Source of the DNA: Legionella nautarum
GTDB lineage: Bacteria > Pseudomonadota > Gammaproteobacteria > Legionellales > Legionellaceae
DNA length: 38,908 nucleotides
Assembly (NCBI RefSeq): GCF_001467895.1
Contig: NZ_LNYO01000027.1
Coordinates: 75,992 to 114,899, forward strand
Direction of reading: 5' to 3'
In this document: positions 37,600 through 38,908 of the stretch, piece by piece
How the letters are laid out: the number at the start of each line of letters is the position of its first letter
Position numbering within the stretch: position 1 is the stretch's first letter
The notes under the pieces: generated by a model
Database searches by the model: none
Seen by the model: only the letters and a program-made list of their open reading frames with translations
Told to the model about the DNA's origin: nothing
Position numbers and translations under genes: made by a program

Positions 37600-37634
37600 A
37601 CCGGCTAAAATGGTAATTTGCTGGCCGAAACCCC
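37600..37634 (-). repeat. Right terminal inverted repeat of the Tn3-family transposon
   Basis: 35 bases, reading inward on the minus strand GGGGTTTCGGCCAGCAAATT and on through TTAGCCGGT. It pairs with 32495-32529 with one mismatch. The resolvase remnant reads into it from the right. Confidence 0.9.
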
Positions 37635-37779
37635 GAGCTGCTTCTAAACCAGGGCGTGAAATTTTGCTTTCTGTCATCTGATCATCAAAAATCTTTTCAC
37701 AACCAGCTTGCTTCAAAGCATCATGTTGTAAGTTTAAATTTTGATCATCTGTTGAAACGCGAGCATAACCGATTATCAT
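37635..37779 (-). pseudogene. Serine resolvase (TnpR/Hin family), truncated by the transposon
   Basis: From ATG 37779 the frame encodes the N-terminal 48 residues of a Tn3-family serine resolvase: MIIGYARVSTDDQNLNLQHD (catalytic Ser9 in RVST), then EKIFDDQMTESKISRPGLEA. It runs into the transposon end at 37634 and stops after 17 foreign codons at 37582. The rest of the gene, including the DNA-binding domain, is not found beyond the left end. An older Tn3-type element was therefore split and then rearranged. Confidence 0.88.
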
Positions 37780-37808
37780 TTTGTATTTGTAGTTAATTAA
37801 TCCGTTGA

Positions 37809-37850
37809 AATTAATATTATCTTAACTTAGATAACTGAACAATATTAATT
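37809..37850. repeat. Inverted repeat upstream of the resolvase remnant, candidate old res site
   Basis: AATTAATATT (37809-37818) and AATATTAATT (37841-37850) are perfect inverted copies about 22 bases apart, in an AT-rich region 30-70 bases before the resolvase ATG. Tn3-type res sites lie here. The inner ATCTTAACTTAGAT is also dyad-like. Confidence 0.35.
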
Positions 37851-37940
37851 AACTTTTATGATTGGGAATTTGTAAACGGCCAAATTAAATTGCCGACTTC
37901 AGCCACATTATTTTGCTGATTATTCAATCACCATCAAAAG

Positions 37941-38447
37941 TCATTTATGAATTTGATAAAAAAGAAAGTCTTCGTCATGAAATTGAATTAATTTCTCATA
38001 TTGCATATTTGCCTTTTCCAAAACTTTTTGCGATCTTTTATTTTCCGGGCGTGTTACTGCTACTAATCTACTAACATTTAGTTGAGAAAATCCCCAGCCA
38101 ATAAATGCAAGAACAAGTTCTATACCGTAGCCTTTATTCCAATGTTCTTTATGAAGTACATACCCAATTTCAACATCTGGTTGAGTATCATCATGATCAA
38201 GGTAGACTAGTCCAGCTCTTCCAATAAATTCCTTATTATTCTTGTCGAAAACAGAACCCATGCAAAAGCCATGTTTTTTATAATGTAAAATATCAGATTC
38301 CAACCACTCTTGTACTATAGTCCGAGTTTTTGAACCGCCCATAAAGCGCATGACTTCTGGATCAGAATGTAAAGAATCCCAATTATCAATATCATCCAAT
38401 ATGGGGATTTTAATTAATAGTCTTTTTGTTTCAATTAATAAAGTCAT
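37941..38447 (-). CDS. GNAT acetyltransferase, RimJ/RimL-like
   Basis: This 168-residue GNAT-fold protein begins MTLLIETKRLLIKIP. The acetyl-CoA pocket (motif A) is DVEIGYVLHKEHWNKGYGIE, followed by a helix and VAVTRPENKRSQKVLEKANM, the second conserved block. RimJ/RimL-type enzymes acetylate protein N-termini or small amines; the substrate here cannot be predicted. It lies six bases after the integrase fragment on the same strand and may be cargo of the same element. Confidence 0.85.
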   Translation of the reverse strand: MTLLIETKRLLIKIPILDDIDNWDSLHSDPEVMRFMGGSKTRTIVQEWLESDILHYKKHGFCMGSVFDKNNKEFIGRAGLVYLDHDDTQPDVEIGYVLHKEHWNKGYGIELVLAFIGWGFSQLNVSRLVAVTRPENKRSQKVLEKANMQYEKLIQFHDEDFLFYQIHK

Positions 38448-38453
38448 ATCTGT

Positions 38454-38783
38454 TTACCATTTGTTATTGAATTCCTCAATCACATGGGCATCTGTGAAAT
38501 TTAGGTAAATCGCCGTTGTTTCTAATCTATCGTGACCTAAAGCTTTTTGAACAGAAGCCAGCGAAATTCCTTTTTGCAGTGCAAGGGTTGCAAAGGTGTG
38601 CCTTAAAATATGCGGTGTTACCTGTTTGGTAATTTTAGCTTTATTGGCGATTTCCTTTACTATTTTTTGTACTTGCCTTTCACCGACTGGGAAACGCTCA
38701 TTGATAGCATAGTAATGCTCAAGTAGAGCTCGTACTCTATTGGACATCGGAACGAGGGGCAAAGGGAGTAATGGAACCGCCAA
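38454..38783 (-). CDS. C-terminal part of a tyrosine recombinase/integrase, N-truncated
   Basis: This frame of about 109 codons carries the second half of a phage-type integrase: VTPHILRHTFATLALQKGIS (His, Arg), LGHDRLETTAIYLN (His, Tyr nucleophile). The first catalytic Arg and the N-terminal DNA-binding domain are absent, and the frame is closed upstream of 38783. The start (MAVPLLPLPL) is only the first ATG in a broken gene. It is probably the remnant of an integrase of the XerD/integron-like type. Confidence 0.75.
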   Translation of the reverse strand: MAVPLLPLPLVPMSNRVRALLEHYYAINERFPVGERQVQKIVKEIANKAKITKQVTPHILRHTFATLALQKGISLASVQKALGHDRLETTAIYLNFTDAHVIEEFNNKW

Positions 38784-38908
38784 CCCACTTAAGCATTAAA
38801 TTAGAAATTAACTTATTCGACTTGGTTGATTATATAGCATATTGATATATCTGTTTTGGCTCTAGTTAAGAAATCACTGTATTTTAGACCTATTTAACCT
38901 ATTGTTAT

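Larger units (their letters stand above)
32495..37634 (+). mobile_element. Tn3-family transposon with tyrosine recombinase (Tn4430-like layout) and RhuM-Fic passenger
   Basis: This 5,140-bp unit is bounded by inverted terminal repeats of 35 bp that start GGG(G/A)TTTCGG, the GGGG start typical of the Tn3 family. In order it holds a resolution-site region, tnpI, tnpA (overlapping by 11 bases), a RhuM-Fic gene 12 bases later, and a direct repeat next to the right end. Left flank CTTTA and right flank GAGCT differ, so no five-base target duplication remains. The right side interrupts a serine resolvase gene. Confidence 0.88.

Noticed and set aside
32490-37639. Five-base target duplication around the Tn3-family element
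   Set aside because: Flanks CTTTA and GAGCT differ at the end positions given by the inverted repeats, so no duplication can be claimed.

Overview
The window reads like accessory DNA from a Legionella-type gammaproteobacterium. The sequence is AT-rich. It carries a three-gene RND pump of the HelC-HelB-HelA (CzcCBA) type, a two-TM coiled-coil protein resembling the Legionella LegC/Ylf SNARE-like effectors, a short divergent CsrA-like protein, a Sel1-repeat protein, and nested mobile elements. No rRNA, tRNA or housekeeping operon is visible. A species cannot be assigned.

Layout, left to right. (1) The tail of an unidentified gene, then a HigB-HigA toxin-antitoxin pair (135-750). (2) A plus-strand copper/silver efflux operon, cusC-cusB-cusA (905-6773), with four-base overlaps and a CusF domain fused to CusB. 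(3) A small DUF4156-like lipoprotein, a Sel1-repeat protein, a cold-shock protein and a PhaB/FabG-type reductase (6892-9901). (4) A minus-strand periplasmic copper block (10079-14109): a DUF2231 membrane protein, a CopA multicopper oxidase fused to a CopB-like outer-membrane domain and carrying 20 tandem MKMDSN-type hexapeptides, and a frameshifted cupredoxin. (5) A degenerate coding stretch and an orphan methyl-accepting protein (14226-16555). (6) A compact minus-strand Zn/Cd operon (16946-21504): ArsR repressor, His-rich zinc-ribbon protein, P1B-type ATPase, receiver-only protein, lipoprotein, 57-residue two-TM protein and CDF transporter, with a promoter and an inverted-repeat operator before arsR. 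(7) helC-helB-helA (21705-27361), with a terminator-like hairpin inside helC. (8) A plus-strand family-3 solute-binding protein followed by several small lipoproteins and orphan ORFs. (9) A CsrA-like ORF, the LegC-like protein, and a 406-codon protein whose start lies in a transposon end (29396-32519). (10) A Tn3-family transposon with a tyrosine recombinase, bounded by 35-bp terminal inverted repeats (32495-37634). It holds a TnpI-like resolvase, TnpA and a RhuM-Fic/Doc fusion passenger, and it interrupts a serine resolvase gene. (11) A GNAT acetyltransferase and an N-truncated integrase.

Together the metal genes cover several routes. CusCBA would export Cu(I)/Ag(I) across the envelope. CopAB and the cupredoxin would oxidise or sequester periplasmic copper. 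CadA and the CDF protein would move Zn/Cd out of the cytoplasm, and HelCBA would pump divalent metals outward. The most unusual items are the CopA-CopB fusion with its methionine-rich array, the terminator-like hairpin in helC, the putative LegC-like effector, the small-protein-rich ArsR operon, and the Tn3-TnpI element with its RhuM-Fic passenger and four-motif resolution site.
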